38,019 nucleotides of DNA from Bacteroidales bacterium (GTDB taxonomy: Bacteria > Bacteroidota > Bacteroidia > Bacteroidales > UBA932): NCBI GenBank assembly GCA_021443515.1, contig JABUTT010000194.1, positions 1 to 38,019 of the forward strand, written 5' to 3'. The notes beneath the pieces are model-generated. The model was not told where the DNA came from and made no database searches. It was given only the letters and a program-made list of their open reading frames with translations. The position numbers were made by a program, and so were the translations under genes. This document shows, piece by piece, positions 16,328 through 23,600 of the stretch (its first letter is position 1; every line of letters begins with the position of its first letter).

Positions 16328-17092
16328 CTATTTTTTGGAATTCTTCAACGCTTTTTGAATCTCTTTGATGTCTATAGGCTTGGCATCAGCGGGAACCACA
16401 AAATCAAACTCCGGAGCAGGCTCGTTCACCTTGATGTTCGAATACAGGTCCAGACGCACCGTAGAGTCACCCTTTTCCATAAAATAGGTAATTTCCGTCA
16501 CCCTCCTCGGGAAAATGAAATTGCCTGTCGCCTCATAGTTTGAGAGGTAGGTTTTTGTAAGCACCCTGCCCTTTTTATCGTAGTAGATTGCGCAGATTGG
16601 CAGGTAATCCTTGTACACAACCTCTACTTTGGCGCATTTGTTTGAGGATATTTTTGAAATGAAGGTCCTCTTAAGGTAGCCATCCTCCTTCTTTGAATCC
16701 GAAATCACGAATTCATATTGCGAAATCCCGAGATCCTCACCCATACCGTTGGCAAAAATGTAGAGAAGTTCATCCTTTGCCTCCATTATGCCCTGAACAT
16801 CGTTCAAGACCTCATTCGTCGCAGGAGAATACAGTTTTACCACACCGAGGCGGGACACGAGAAAATACATATCCGCATCATCATAATAAGAATGTACCAC
16901 AAGGCTTCCATCCGACTTGCAGAACACGTCTTTTTTGGATATGGTTTTCTTTCCCTTGGCAAGGACCTTGGATTCCACCGAGGCACTCACCTGTCTTTGA
17001 GCGGAACACAGGCTCTCGCTCAAGAAAAACAACGCTATAAGAAAAAACAAAGGGCGGACAATTAAGGCCGCCCTTATTCTGTTATCAGTCAT
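16328..17092 (-). CDS. LolA-like periplasmic protein
   Basis: A 254-aa exported protein with a signal peptide (ALIVRPLFFLIALFFLSESLCSA) and no other membrane segment. The body is beta-rich and ends with the pattern YLSNYEATGNFIFPRRVTEI...VRLDLYSNIKVNEPAPEFDF, which resembles the outer-membrane lipoprotein-sorting (LolA/LolB) fold family as seen in Bacteroidota (COG2834). In that family a half-barrel carries lipid-modified substrates across the periplasm. It may instead be one of several uncharacterised family members and not the general lipoprotein carrier. It begins 3 bp after the TM2 gene and abuts the first PG-x-G protein gene, so the four form one envelope block upstream of dnaX. Confidence 0.6.
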   Translation of the reverse strand: MTDNRIRAALIVRPLFFLIALFFLSESLCSAQRQVSASVESKVLAKGKKTISKKDVFCKSDGSLVVHSYYDDADMYFLVSRLGVVKLYSPATNEVLNDVQGIMEAKDELLYIFANGMGEDLGISQYEFVISDSKKEDGYLKRTFISKISSNKCAKVEVVYKDYLPICAIYYDKKGRVLTKTYLSNYEATGNFIFPRRVTEITYFMEKGDSTVRLDLYSNIKVNEPAPEFDFVVPADAKPIDIKEIQKALKNSKK

Positions 17093-17095
17093 GGA

Positions 17096-17479
17096 TTAAG
17101 CCCACATGATGAATTTAGGGTTTCCCATATACTTTGAACCGCCACCCTGAGCAATGTCAATGATGTACATGATAAGGTCAACGAGCGGAATGATACCGAA
17201 GATACCACCGACTGTAAGGATGTACCAAAGGATGTTAAGGTTGTTTGTACCGAGAACAACACGATGGATAGCAGCCCATCCAAGGAAAATGTTGCAAATG
17301 ATAGTAACCACCTTTCTTCCTGTTGCATCAAGTGCAGGAAGTGCTGCAGGAGCCTCTACAACGAGTTCTGCCTCCTCAAAAAGAGAGTCAATTGAAGCAT
17401 CGTTAACCTCATAAGAAGCAGCGTTGGCTGCGAATGAGAATGCTGCCAGCGAAACGATAAATGTAATAAACTTTTTCAT
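17096..17479 (-). CDS. TM2-domain membrane protein
   Basis: A 127-aa protein. The start at 17479 is chosen because it begins a signal peptide (MKKFITFIVSLAAFSFAANA) and lies just behind a strong promoter; the open frame extends upstream without such features. A short acidic linker (NDASIDSLFEEAELVVEAP) is followed by two membrane segments of TM2 type at about 58-110: ICNIFLGWAAIHRVVLG, then LNILWYILTVGGIFGIIPLVDLIMYI. The TM2 signature here is G-x3-H-R-x2-L-G and the final Asp before the second helix end. The C-terminus is short (KYMGNPKFIMWA). TM2 proteins are common but mostly uncharacterised. It is the first gene of the run leading to dnaX. Confidence 0.85.
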   Translation of the reverse strand: MKKFITFIVSLAAFSFAANAASYEVNDASIDSLFEEAELVVEAPAALPALDATGRKVVTIICNIFLGWAAIHRVVLGTNNLNILWYILTVGGIFGIIPLVDLIMYIIDIAQGGGSKYMGNPKFIMWA

Positions 17480-17506
17480 TATAGTCTTTGTAATTTTAAA
17501 AACACG

Positions 17507-17537
17507 CAAAGTTATAACATTTTTGATACCTGACAAT
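17507..17537 (-). promoter_or_regulatory. Bacteroides-type promoter for the TM2 gene operon
   Basis: On the minus strand: -33 ATTG at 17537-17534, a 19-bp spacer, and the -7 box TAACTTTG at 17514-17507. The ATG at 17479 lies 27 bp downstream. Both boxes and the spacing fit the known consensus TTTG-N19-TAnnTTTG, making this one of the clearest promoters in the window. It separates the upstream methyltransferase group from the TM2 group. Confidence 0.8.
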
Positions 17538-17557
17538 AATATTTGGATGTTTTTTTA

Positions 17558-18181
17558 TCAAAGTTTGGTAATCAGATACAGGCCGTCACGCAAAGGCAAA
17601 AGTTCCGCTTTGACTCTCGCGTCATTCTCCACAAGGGCATTGAAATTCTTGATTCCTTTTGTCTGAGGGTCGAGTTTCGAGTTCGGATCCAGGGCTTTTC
17701 CCGACCAGAGAACATTGTCCGCCACTATCATTCCACCCTGCCTCAAAAGAGGAAGCACAGCCGTATAATAATCAGTGTAATATCTCTTGTTGGCATCTAT
17801 ATAAACGAGGTCGTATAAAGGCTGCAAACCATTGTCAATACGCAACTTGAGTTCGGGGATCAGTTTCATTGCATCGCCTATGCTAAGATTGATCTGAGAG
17901 TTCACTCCGGCTCGCTTCCAACCCTCTAAAATAAGGTCGGTGAGTTCGTCATTTATCTCGAGGGAGTCCAGTCTCACATCAGGCGAAGCGGAGGCTAAAC
18001 AGATGGAACTGTAACCGGTAAAAACGCCTATCTCAAGTATGTTCCTGTATCCGTTTTTTTGTATAATAGCCGAGAGAAGTTCCCCTACTTCAGCGCCGCA
18101 AAGCATCCTCGCATGATTGGTGCGTATATGCGTCTGACGGGTAAGCCAGTAAAGCGTTTCTGATATTTGGGGACTGAACAT
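17558..18181 (-). CDS. SAM-dependent O-methyltransferase (COG4122, catechol OMT-like)
   Basis: A 207-aa class I methyltransferase. The SAM-binding motif ILEIGVFTGYSS is at 48-59, the acidic motif II at SLEIND (73-78), and the divalent-metal site residues of the family appear as YIDANKRYY (D129) and ADNVLWSG (D155, N156). This set defines the cation-dependent O-methyltransferases that act on catechol-like hydroxyls; the physiological substrate in Bacteroidota is not known. It begins 3 bp after the M16 peptidase gene and ends before the TM2 promoter, so it is the last gene of a three-gene unit. Length and order are normal for the family. Confidence 0.9.
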   Translation of the reverse strand: MFSPQISETLYWLTRQTHIRTNHARMLCGAEVGELLSAIIQKNGYRNILEIGVFTGYSSICLASASPDVRLDSLEINDELTDLILEGWKRAGVNSQINLSIGDAMKLIPELKLRIDNGLQPLYDLVYIDANKRYYTDYYTAVLPLLRQGGMIVADNVLWSGKALDPNSKLDPQTKGIKNFNALVENDARVKAELLPLRDGLYLITKL

Positions 18182-18184
18182 CGG

Positions 18185-19438
18185 TTACAAATAGATTAGC
18201 GTTGACATATTTGAAAAAACCTCGTTTGCCACACTCTGAACCTCTTCAGCTGTGACTGCTCCCACCTTGAGTGCCGCCACATTGTCGCTCGGGACACGAC
18301 CATAGCAGGTAAGACTCTTCGCCATACTCAGGGCCTGAGCCTCGCCACTGTCCTCCGCCACGGCAAGTTGGCCGAGAAGTTGCTTCTTTGCAGCTTTAAG
18401 AGCTTTCTCACTCAACGGTTTTCTTTGAAGTTTTGCTATTTCCCTGTGAACCGCCTTTATGCATTTTGAGAGATGTTCTTCCTCGCAACCGAGAATAATG
18501 GACACGATGCCCGTGTCGGCATATTGGGTGTAGTTGCATTCCACATTATACACCCATCCATATCTCTCCCTCAGGGATGAATTCAGTCTGGAGTTCATTG
18601 CAGGACCTCCAAGAATGTTGAAAAGAAGCGTGGCAGCAATACGTTTTCTCTCCTCGTAGAGCGAAGGAGCGTATGAGCCTATAATGCAATTCACGAGATT
18701 ATTGTCCTTGTTGACCTTCTCGAAAAAAGGCTTGTAGTACTTGAAAATATGGACGTCCTTAACCTTTGGGAGAGCTTCTGCAACAGGATCACAACCCTCC
18801 GGATGCGCCGTAGAATAATACTTTCGGGTGAGTCTCAACACCAGCCTCTCAAGATATTCCTCCTTGTAAGGAGCCACGATGACAAAGGCCGTGTTTGCCG
18901 GCACGAAAAACTCTTTCCTGAAAGCTACGAGCTGTTCCGAAGTGATTGACCTCACGCTTTCCTCAGTTCCGAGAATGCGCTTTGATAGAGGGTGGCCAGC
19001 AAAAAGTTTTTCTTCAAAAACATCATATATGTCCTCCGAAGGCGAATCCCTATATGTGTCGATTTCGTCTATCACCACGCCTTTTTCCTTCTCCACCTCA
19101 GCAGAAGGGAAGGTTGCATCGGTTGCAAGTTCAAAGAGAAGGTCTGCCGCCTTGAGTATATCATCCTTGAGAACTGTGGCATGGAAGGTAATGTCTTCCT
19201 TGCTTGTGTAGGCATTGAGTTCTCCCCCAAGCGAATCGAGGTAAGAACTTATTTTTGAGGCGGATTTGCGGGTAGTTCCCTTGAATATGGTATGTTCCAC
19301 AAAGTGCGCAAGGCCCTCGGGATATTTGCCATCTTCAACAACCGTTCCCGACCTTACGCTCAATGCAGTGTAGGCAACTTTGCCATAACTCTGTCTGACC
19401 GCGTATTTTATTCCCTCGGGGGAAATTCCTGATTTCAT
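18185..19438 (-). CDS. M16 family zinc peptidase (processing-peptidase type)
   Basis: A 417-aa protein of two M16 half-domains. The inverted zinc motif HFVEH is at 45-49, with the third ligand Glu expected at E125 in VVIDEIDTYRDSP, 76 residues later, the spacing seen in pitrilysin. The second half (about 230-417) lacks a zinc site, as usual, and contains the substrate-side pattern SSLREREYG-like (NSSLRERYGWVYNVECNY). It has no signal peptide, so it is probably cytoplasmic, or exported in an unrecognised way. Bacterial single-copy M16B peptidases of this size resemble the mitochondrial processing peptidase beta subunit; substrates are unknown. It overlaps the upstream 239-aa gene by four bases and precedes the O-methyltransferase gene by 3 bp. 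Confidence 0.92.
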   Translation of the reverse strand: MKSGISPEGIKYAVRQSYGKVAYTALSVRSGTVVEDGKYPEGLAHFVEHTIFKGTTRKSASKISSYLDSLGGELNAYTSKEDITFHATVLKDDILKAADLLFELATDATFPSAEVEKEKGVVIDEIDTYRDSPSEDIYDVFEEKLFAGHPLSKRILGTEESVRSITSEQLVAFRKEFFVPANTAFVIVAPYKEEYLERLVLRLTRKYYSTAHPEGCDPVAEALPKVKDVHIFKYYKPFFEKVNKDNNLVNCIIGSYAPSLYEERKRIAATLLFNILGGPAMNSRLNSSLRERYGWVYNVECNYTQYADTGIVSIILGCEEEHLSKCIKAVHREIAKLQRKPLSEKALKAAKKQLLGQLAVAEDSGEAQALSMAKSLTCYGRVPSDNVAALKVGAVTAEEVQSVANEVFSNMSTLIYL

Positions 19439-20154
19439 TTCTTTTTCGGAATCTTCTTATCCTTATACATATAGAGAGTATGGTCGGAGCATCCTATGTA
19501 CATCTTGTAGGAATGTGAAACTCCATAAGTGGGGTTTGACGGACAGATATCATAGACGACCACCTTGTCGGGGTCAGCCGATTCCATTGCCTCGATAATT
19601 TTACTACTGTCGGTGATGATCTCGGCAGTTCTCGGAATTTTGTTGAACGATGCAAGGGTGGCGAGATTTCCGTAGGCATAACTATCCCTTTCAGTGGCCT
19701 TGCGAATAAATTCCTGCATAAATTCCACAAGAATTGGGAAGAAATAGACATTCTGCTCTGAAAGTTCCTCGGCATTGCCCACGGGAACGGTCACTATATT
19801 TATATTATGGTCCGTGCCCGTCTTGAAAGCATCCAGAACTCTGATACCGCTTCCTTCCTCGCCGGGATATTTCGATATGTTCGTCACAACAAAATAGTAT
19901 TCCGGCTTGCCTTTCAAGGTTTGATACTCTCCGTATGTACAGAATTCATAGGGAGAAATCTCCCACCTCGTATCCACCGCATCACGAAGTACCTTGTCGT
20001 AGAAAATATTGCCTGTAAGTACGAATTTCGTGGTTTTCTCCATAAAATCCGCAATCTCGTGGCGCTTTGTATAAACCTTTGCAGCAGTCTGTCCAAAAGC
20101 CGACAAATCTATCATTGCACATGCAACGCAAAGTGCGAATAAGGTCTTTTTCAT
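19435..20154 (-). CDS. Exported protein of unknown function
   Basis: A 239-aa protein with a signal peptide (MKKTLFALCVACAMIDLSAF, cleavage probably at AFG-QTA). The mature part mixes strands and helices (TTKFVLTGNIFYDKVLRDAVDTRWEI, YYFVVTNISKYP, VYFFPILVEFMQEFIRKATERDSYAYGNL) with no further membrane segment, and ends in a lysine-rich tail (KDKKIPKKK). I do not recognise the family. The pattern of a W-x-I-S-x-Y-E-F strand is often seen in Bacteroidota exported proteins of unknown role. It is the first gene of a unit with the M16 peptidase (4-bp ATGA overlap) and has its own promoter 56 bp upstream. Confidence 0.8.
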   Translation of the reverse strand: MKKTLFALCVACAMIDLSAFGQTAAKVYTKRHEIADFMEKTTKFVLTGNIFYDKVLRDAVDTRWEISPYEFCTYGEYQTLKGKPEYYFVVTNISKYPGEEGSGIRVLDAFKTGTDHNINIVTVPVGNAEELSEQNVYFFPILVEFMQEFIRKATERDSYAYGNLATLASFNKIPRTAEIITDSSKIIEAMESADPDKVVVYDICPSNPTYGVSHSYKMYIGCSDHTLYMYKDKKIPKKK

Positions 20155-20209
20155 ATATCGATAAATTTTATCGTTATCACTAAGATATTACCCAACAAAT
20201 AGTAACACG

Positions 20210-20240
20210 CAAATATATAGTATATATCTGAAATAAGCAA
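20210..20240 (-). promoter_or_regulatory. Bacteroides-type promoter for the unknown exported protein, M16 and OMT unit
   Basis: On the minus strand: -33 TTG at 20240-20238, a 20-bp spacer, and the -7 box TATATTTG at 20217-20210. The ATG at 20154 lies 55 bp downstream in an AT-rich leader. Confidence 0.65.
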
Positions 20241-20542
20241 GTTTAGAGAGATAAACTCTCAATTTCAGGAAATTCTGTGGCACTTCTTAGTTGCCTCCAA
20301 GCTTTGTTGGCAGCTCTCCTCCGGAGGACTTCCGCTCCGCTCCATTCCTCCCACTGCGCTACGCTTGCGGGTCCATCCCTCTAACGGTCCGAGGGTGGAC
20401 ACGGTCCCCGGAGAAGACTGCCAAACGCTTCTACGGCAACAAGCTCCCATCGCAACCGACTCAGCGAGGATAGCCGTTCCTTCGTGCTCCCCGTAGCTGA
20501 GATGGTAGTAGCCGAATCGCATATATTGAGAGACTCCGTCGC

Positions 20543-20579
20543 GACCTCGGACGAAAAACGGCTAAAATCGTCCGAGCCT
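20543..20579. repeat. Palindromic element, copy 1
   Basis: A 37-bp element with a perfect 9-bp stem: CTCGGACGA (20546-20554) and TCGTCCGAG (20568-20576), with a 13-nt A-rich loop. It is preceded by GAC and followed by CCT, both shared with copy 2, which starts 83 bp to the right. Two loop positions differ between the copies. Confidence 0.85.
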
Positions 20580-20625
20580 AAAACCACACCCCCACTGCAG
20601 GGCCTTCTATGGCACATCGTAAACT

Positions 20626-20662
20626 GACCTCGGACGAAAAACGCCCAAAATCGTCCGAGCCT
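20626..20662. repeat. Palindromic element, copy 2
   Basis: Same element as copy 1: stem CTCGGACGA (20629-20637) and TCGTCCGAG (20651-20659), A-rich 13-nt loop, identical at 35 of 37 positions. It does not have a following T-run on either strand, so a simple terminator role is not evident. Confidence 0.85.
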
Positions 20663-20686
20663 ATGTTACGCTTCGGTGAAAAGAAC

Positions 20687-20721
20687 AAAAAAACAGCAAG
20701 TACCGCAAATGATACTTGCTG
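20687..20721 (-). terminator. Rho-independent terminator of ppdK
   Basis: On the minus strand a 9-bp stem (CAGCAAGTA, 20721-20713, with TACTTGCTG, 20702-20694) and 10-nt loop are followed at once by a run of seven T (20693-20687). It lies 62 bp beyond the ppdK stop and points in the ppdK direction. Confidence 0.8.
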
Positions 20722-20743
20722 AATTTTATTTGGAGAGGCGAGC

Positions 20744-20806
20744 AGGCCTCAATAGCGACCTGCACCGCGAAAATATATGCGATTAGGCCTCGATTGCAGC
20801 CTGCGC
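20744..20806. repeat. Degenerate duplicate of the ppdK 3' end
   Basis: The last ppdK codons (AGGCCT... at 20785-20806) are echoed at 20744-20765, a 41-bp offset, with 17 of 22 positions equal. Translated in the ppdK direction the copy reads VQVAIEA against AAQAAIEA at the true C-terminus. It lies between the ppdK stop and its terminator. Confidence 0.55.
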
Positions 20807-23506
20807 GGCAGCGAGACGTGCGATTGGAACGCGGAATGGTGAGCAAGAAACGTAGTTCAGGCCGATTGAAGCGCAGAACTTAACGGATGCAGGGTCACCA
20901 CCATGCTCACCGCAAATGCCACATTTGAGGTTGTTGCGTGTTGCACGACCATTTGTCACTGCATAGTCAACGAGTTTACCCACGCTCTTGGTGTCGAGAG
21001 TCTTGAATGGGTCAGCGTCGAGAATCTTGTTGCCAAGATAGTCGCCCATGAAGGTGCTGACGTCATCACGTGAGAAACCGAATGTCATCTGGGTAAGGTC
21101 GTTTGTACCGAATGAGAAGAACTCTGCGGTACGAGCCATTCTGTCGGCTGTAAGGGCAGCACGAGGTATTTCAATCATAGTACCGAACTTGTAGTCGATA
21201 TTCTCGAGAGTCTTGCTCTCAACCTCTGCCTTGACTTTCTCGCAGATAGCCTTCTGGAAACGAAGCTCGCGCTCGGAAATTGTCACAGGAATCATAATCT
21301 CAGGCTGTGGGTTGAAACCTTCTTTCTTAAGTTCTGCCGCAGCGGTGAAAATAGCCCTGAACTGAGTTTCTGAAATCATTGGGTAAGTGACGTGGAGACG
21401 CACTCCGCGGTGTCCCATCATAGGATTGACCTCATGGAGAGCCTCGCCCCTCTTGTCGATATCTGCCTCTGAAATGTGGAGTTCCTTAGCAAGTTCCTGT
21501 TTCTTGTCGTGAGTCTGAGGAACGAACTCGTGAAGAGGTGGGTCGAGAAGACGGAAGGTAACAGGCTTGCCGTCCATAACCTTCATTGTGCCCTTGACTG
21601 AAGCCTTGATATATGGCTCAAGCTCTGCAAGCGCGCTGCGACGCTCATCATCAGTCTTCGAAAGAATCATCTTGCGGAGTTTTGAAAGCGGAGTCTCTGA
21701 ATTGCTGCCGTAGAACATGTGCTCGATACGGAAGAGGCCGATACCTTCTGCTCCGAATGAGAGAGCGCGTGCAGCATCCTCAGGAGTATCTGCGTTTGTG
21801 CGAACACCCATCTTGCGGAACTTGTCGGCGATTTCCATAAACTTCACGAAACGTGGGTTGTTGGAAGCATCCATTGTAGCGATGCCCTCAGCATAAACGG
21901 CACCCTTTGCACCATTGAGTGAGAATGTATCGCCTTCGTGATATATCTTGTCTGAACCTGCGAAAGAAACTTCCTTCTTCTCAAGGTCAATCTTCATAGT
22001 CTCGCAACCTACGATGCAGCACTTACCCCATCCGCGAGCCACGAGAGCAGCGTGTGAAGTCATACCGCCCTTCTGAGTGAGGATACCTACGCAAGCACGC
22101 ATACCTTCAACATCCTCAGGAGAGGTTTCCTCACGAACAAGGATGACTGCTTTCTTTGCAGCTGCAGCGGCTACTGCGTCAGCATTTGTGAACACGATAG
22201 TTCCTACCGCGCCACCCGGAGAAGCAGGGAGACCGAGCGCAACAGCCTTTGCTTTCTTCTCTGAAGCAGGGTCAAGGATTGGGTGGAGAATTTCGTCGAG
22301 CTGAGAAGGAGAAACCCTCTTGACTGCTGTCTTCTCGTCAATCATACCTTCCTCAAGCATATCCATTGCCATATTGAGGGCTGCAAGACCTGTTCTCTTG
22401 CCCACACGGCACTGGAGCATCCAAAGTTTGCCTTCCTGGATAGTAAACTCGATGTCCTGCATATCGTTGAAGTGACCTTCGAGGTGAAGACGAATGTCGT
22501 CAAGTTCCTTGTAAACTGCAGGCATTGCCTCTTCGAGAGATGCAAGGTGCTTGTTCTGCTCGCTCTTTGTTGCGATGTTGAGCGGGTTCGGAGTGCGGAT
22601 ACCAGCAACGACATCCTCACCCTGTGCGTTGATGAGCCACTCGCCATAGAACTTGTTGTCACCATTGGCAGGGTTACGAGAGAAAGCCACACCTGTAGCT
22701 GAAGTCTCGCCCATATTTCCGAAGACCATTGACTGAACGTTTACTGCTGTGCCCCAATCATCAGGAATACCCTCAATCTGACGGTACTTGATTGCACGCT
22801 TTCCGTTCCAAGACTTGAATACGCCACCGATTGAACCCCAAAGCTGAGCCTCTGCATCATCAGGGAATTCTACTCCGAGAACTTCCTTGATACGAACTTT
22901 GAAAGCCTCAGCAAGAGTTTTGAGTTCTTCTGCAGTGATTTCCGTATCAAGTTTGTAGCCCTTAGCCTCTTTGAGTTCTTCCATCATCTTGTCGAGTTGC
23001 TGGCGGATAGCCTTGCCATCTTCAGGCTCGATACCCTCTGCCTTCTCCATTACGACGTCTGAGTACATCATGATGAGACGACGATATGCATCATATACGA
23101 AGCGTGGGTTGCCTGTTTTCTTGATGAGTCCCGGGATGGTCTTAGAGCAAAGACCGATGTTGAGGATGGTATCCATCATACCCGGCATTGAACTTCTTGC
23201 GCCTGAACGGCAGCTTACGAGAAGAGGATCATTCTCATCGCCGAATTTCTTGCCCATGATTGCCTCTGTAGCCTTGAGAGCCGCAGCGACATCCTTCTTG
23301 AGTTCTTTTGAATAGCCACCGCCGAGTTCATAATACTCTGTGCAGCAGGCAGTTGTAATTGTAAAACCTGCAGGAACAGGCATACCGAGAAGACTCATCT
23401 CAGCGAGGTTTGCACCCTTACCGCCGAGGAGTTCGCGCATTTTGCCATTGCCTTCAGCCTTCTTTCCGCCAAAGCAATAGACTCTTTTTACTGTTTCGTT
23501 TGCCAT
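20783..23506 (-). CDS. ppdK: Pyruvate, phosphate dikinase
   Basis: A 907-aa enzyme interconverting pyruvate, ATP and phosphate with phosphoenolpyruvate, AMP and pyrophosphate. In order: N-terminal nucleotide-binding domain (CFGGKKAEGNG, LLGGKGANLAEM, SCRSGARSSMPGMMDT), the swivelling phosphohistidine domain with the catalytic His at 485 (GGMTSHAALVARG), and the C-terminal PEP-binding barrel (GAEGIGLFRIEHMFYG) with the catalytic Cys at 865 in CGICGEHGGDPASV. All key residues are present and the length is normal for the family. It is monocistronic: its own promoter region lies upstream and a hairpin terminator downstream. In anaerobic Bacteroidota it can work in glycolysis or in PEP formation. 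Confidence 0.97.
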   Translation of the reverse strand: MANETVKRVYCFGGKKAEGNGKMRELLGGKGANLAEMSLLGMPVPAGFTITTACCTEYYELGGGYSKELKKDVAAALKATEAIMGKKFGDENDPLLVSCRSGARSSMPGMMDTILNIGLCSKTIPGLIKKTGNPRFVYDAYRRLIMMYSDVVMEKAEGIEPEDGKAIRQQLDKMMEELKEAKGYKLDTEITAEELKTLAEAFKVRIKEVLGVEFPDDAEAQLWGSIGGVFKSWNGKRAIKYRQIEGIPDDWGTAVNVQSMVFGNMGETSATGVAFSRNPANGDNKFYGEWLINAQGEDVVAGIRTPNPLNIATKSEQNKHLASLEEAMPAVYKELDDIRLHLEGHFNDMQDIEFTIQEGKLWMLQCRVGKRTGLAALNMAMDMLEEGMIDEKTAVKRVSPSQLDEILHPILDPASEKKAKAVALGLPASPGGAVGTIVFTNADAVAAAAAKKAVILVREETSPEDVEGMRACVGILTQKGGMTSHAALVARGWGKCCIVGCETMKIDLEKKEVSFAGSDKIYHEGDTFSLNGAKGAVYAEGIATMDASNNPRFVKFMEIADKFRKMGVRTNADTPEDAARALSFGAEGIGLFRIEHMFYGSNSETPLSKLRKMILSKTDDERRSALAELEPYIKASVKGTMKVMDGKPVTFRLLDPPLHEFVPQTHDKKQELAKELHISEADIDKRGEALHEVNPMMGHRGVRLHVTYPMISETQFRAIFTAAAELKKEGFNPQPEIMIPVTISERELRFQKAICEKVKAEVESKTLENIDYKFGTMIEIPRAALTADRMARTAEFFSFGTNDLTQMTFGFSRDDVSTFMGDYLGNKILDADPFKTLDTKSVGKLVDYAVTNGRATRNNLKCGICGEHGGDPASVKFCASIGLNYVSCSPFRVPIARLAAAQAAIEA

Positions 23507-23562
23507 AATTGTATTTTTTTGTTTGAATTAGCTAAAAAAACGCTCCTCAAGAGAAAAGCGCG

Positions 23563-23570
23563 CAAAGATA
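23563..23570 (-). promoter_or_regulatory. Probable -7 promoter box for ppdK
   Basis: Minus strand TATCTTTG, matching TAnnTTTG, 56 bp upstream of the ppdK ATG at 23506. No TTTG is found at the usual -33 position; that interval instead holds a 20-bp near-perfect palindrome. Confidence 0.5.
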
Positions 23571-23576
23571 GTAAAT

Positions 23577-23596
23577 TTTTGGGAATATTCCTAAAA
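23577..23596. promoter_or_regulatory. Palindrome at the ppdK promoter, possible operator
   Basis: GGAATATTCC (23582-23591) is flanked by TTTT on the left and AAAA on the right, with one mismatched pair between, giving a 20-bp inverted repeat. It lies directly upstream of the ppdK -7 box and just beyond the stop of the AIR-synthase-like gene. It could be an operator or simply AT-rich sequence acting as a weak terminator. Confidence 0.35.
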
Positions 23597-23600
23597 GGAA

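Larger units (their letters stand above)
20155..20782. other. Gene-free intergenic stretch of 628 bp
   Basis: It lies between the unknown exported protein gene and the ppdK stop. From left to right it holds: the promoter of the exported protein gene (20210-20240); a GC-rich section at about 20280-20520 with a 12-bp palindrome TCCTCCGGAGGA (20317-20328) and an imperfect hairpin GTCCATCCCTC / GAGGGTGGAC (20371-20400); two 37-bp palindromic repeats; the ppdK terminator; and a degenerate copy of the ppdK tail. Short open frames on both strands (for example 20265-20522 minus) have no recognisable protein features. The section is more GC-rich than the gaps around it. I see no tRNA, known riboswitch or transposase. 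Confidence 0.7.

Noticed and set aside
17558-20154. RiPP-type peptide modification cluster (M16 peptidase plus methyltransferase)
   Set aside because: No precursor peptide, radical SAM or transporter gene is adjacent, and the methyltransferase is the cation-dependent catechol type.
20265-20617. Two overlapping short minus-strand frames (85 and 78 aa) in the gene-free stretch
   Set aside because: Composition is low in hydrophobic core residues and rich in Ser, Gly and Arg, they have no ribosome-binding context, and the stretch is palindromic; treated as non-coding.
20543-20662. CRISPR array or attachment sites
   Set aside because: Only two copies, the intervening DNA is not a spacer series, and no cas or integrase gene is nearby.
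20155-20782. tRNA or riboswitch in the gene-free region
   Set aside because: No cloverleaf, CCA-end or known aptamer core could be found by eye.
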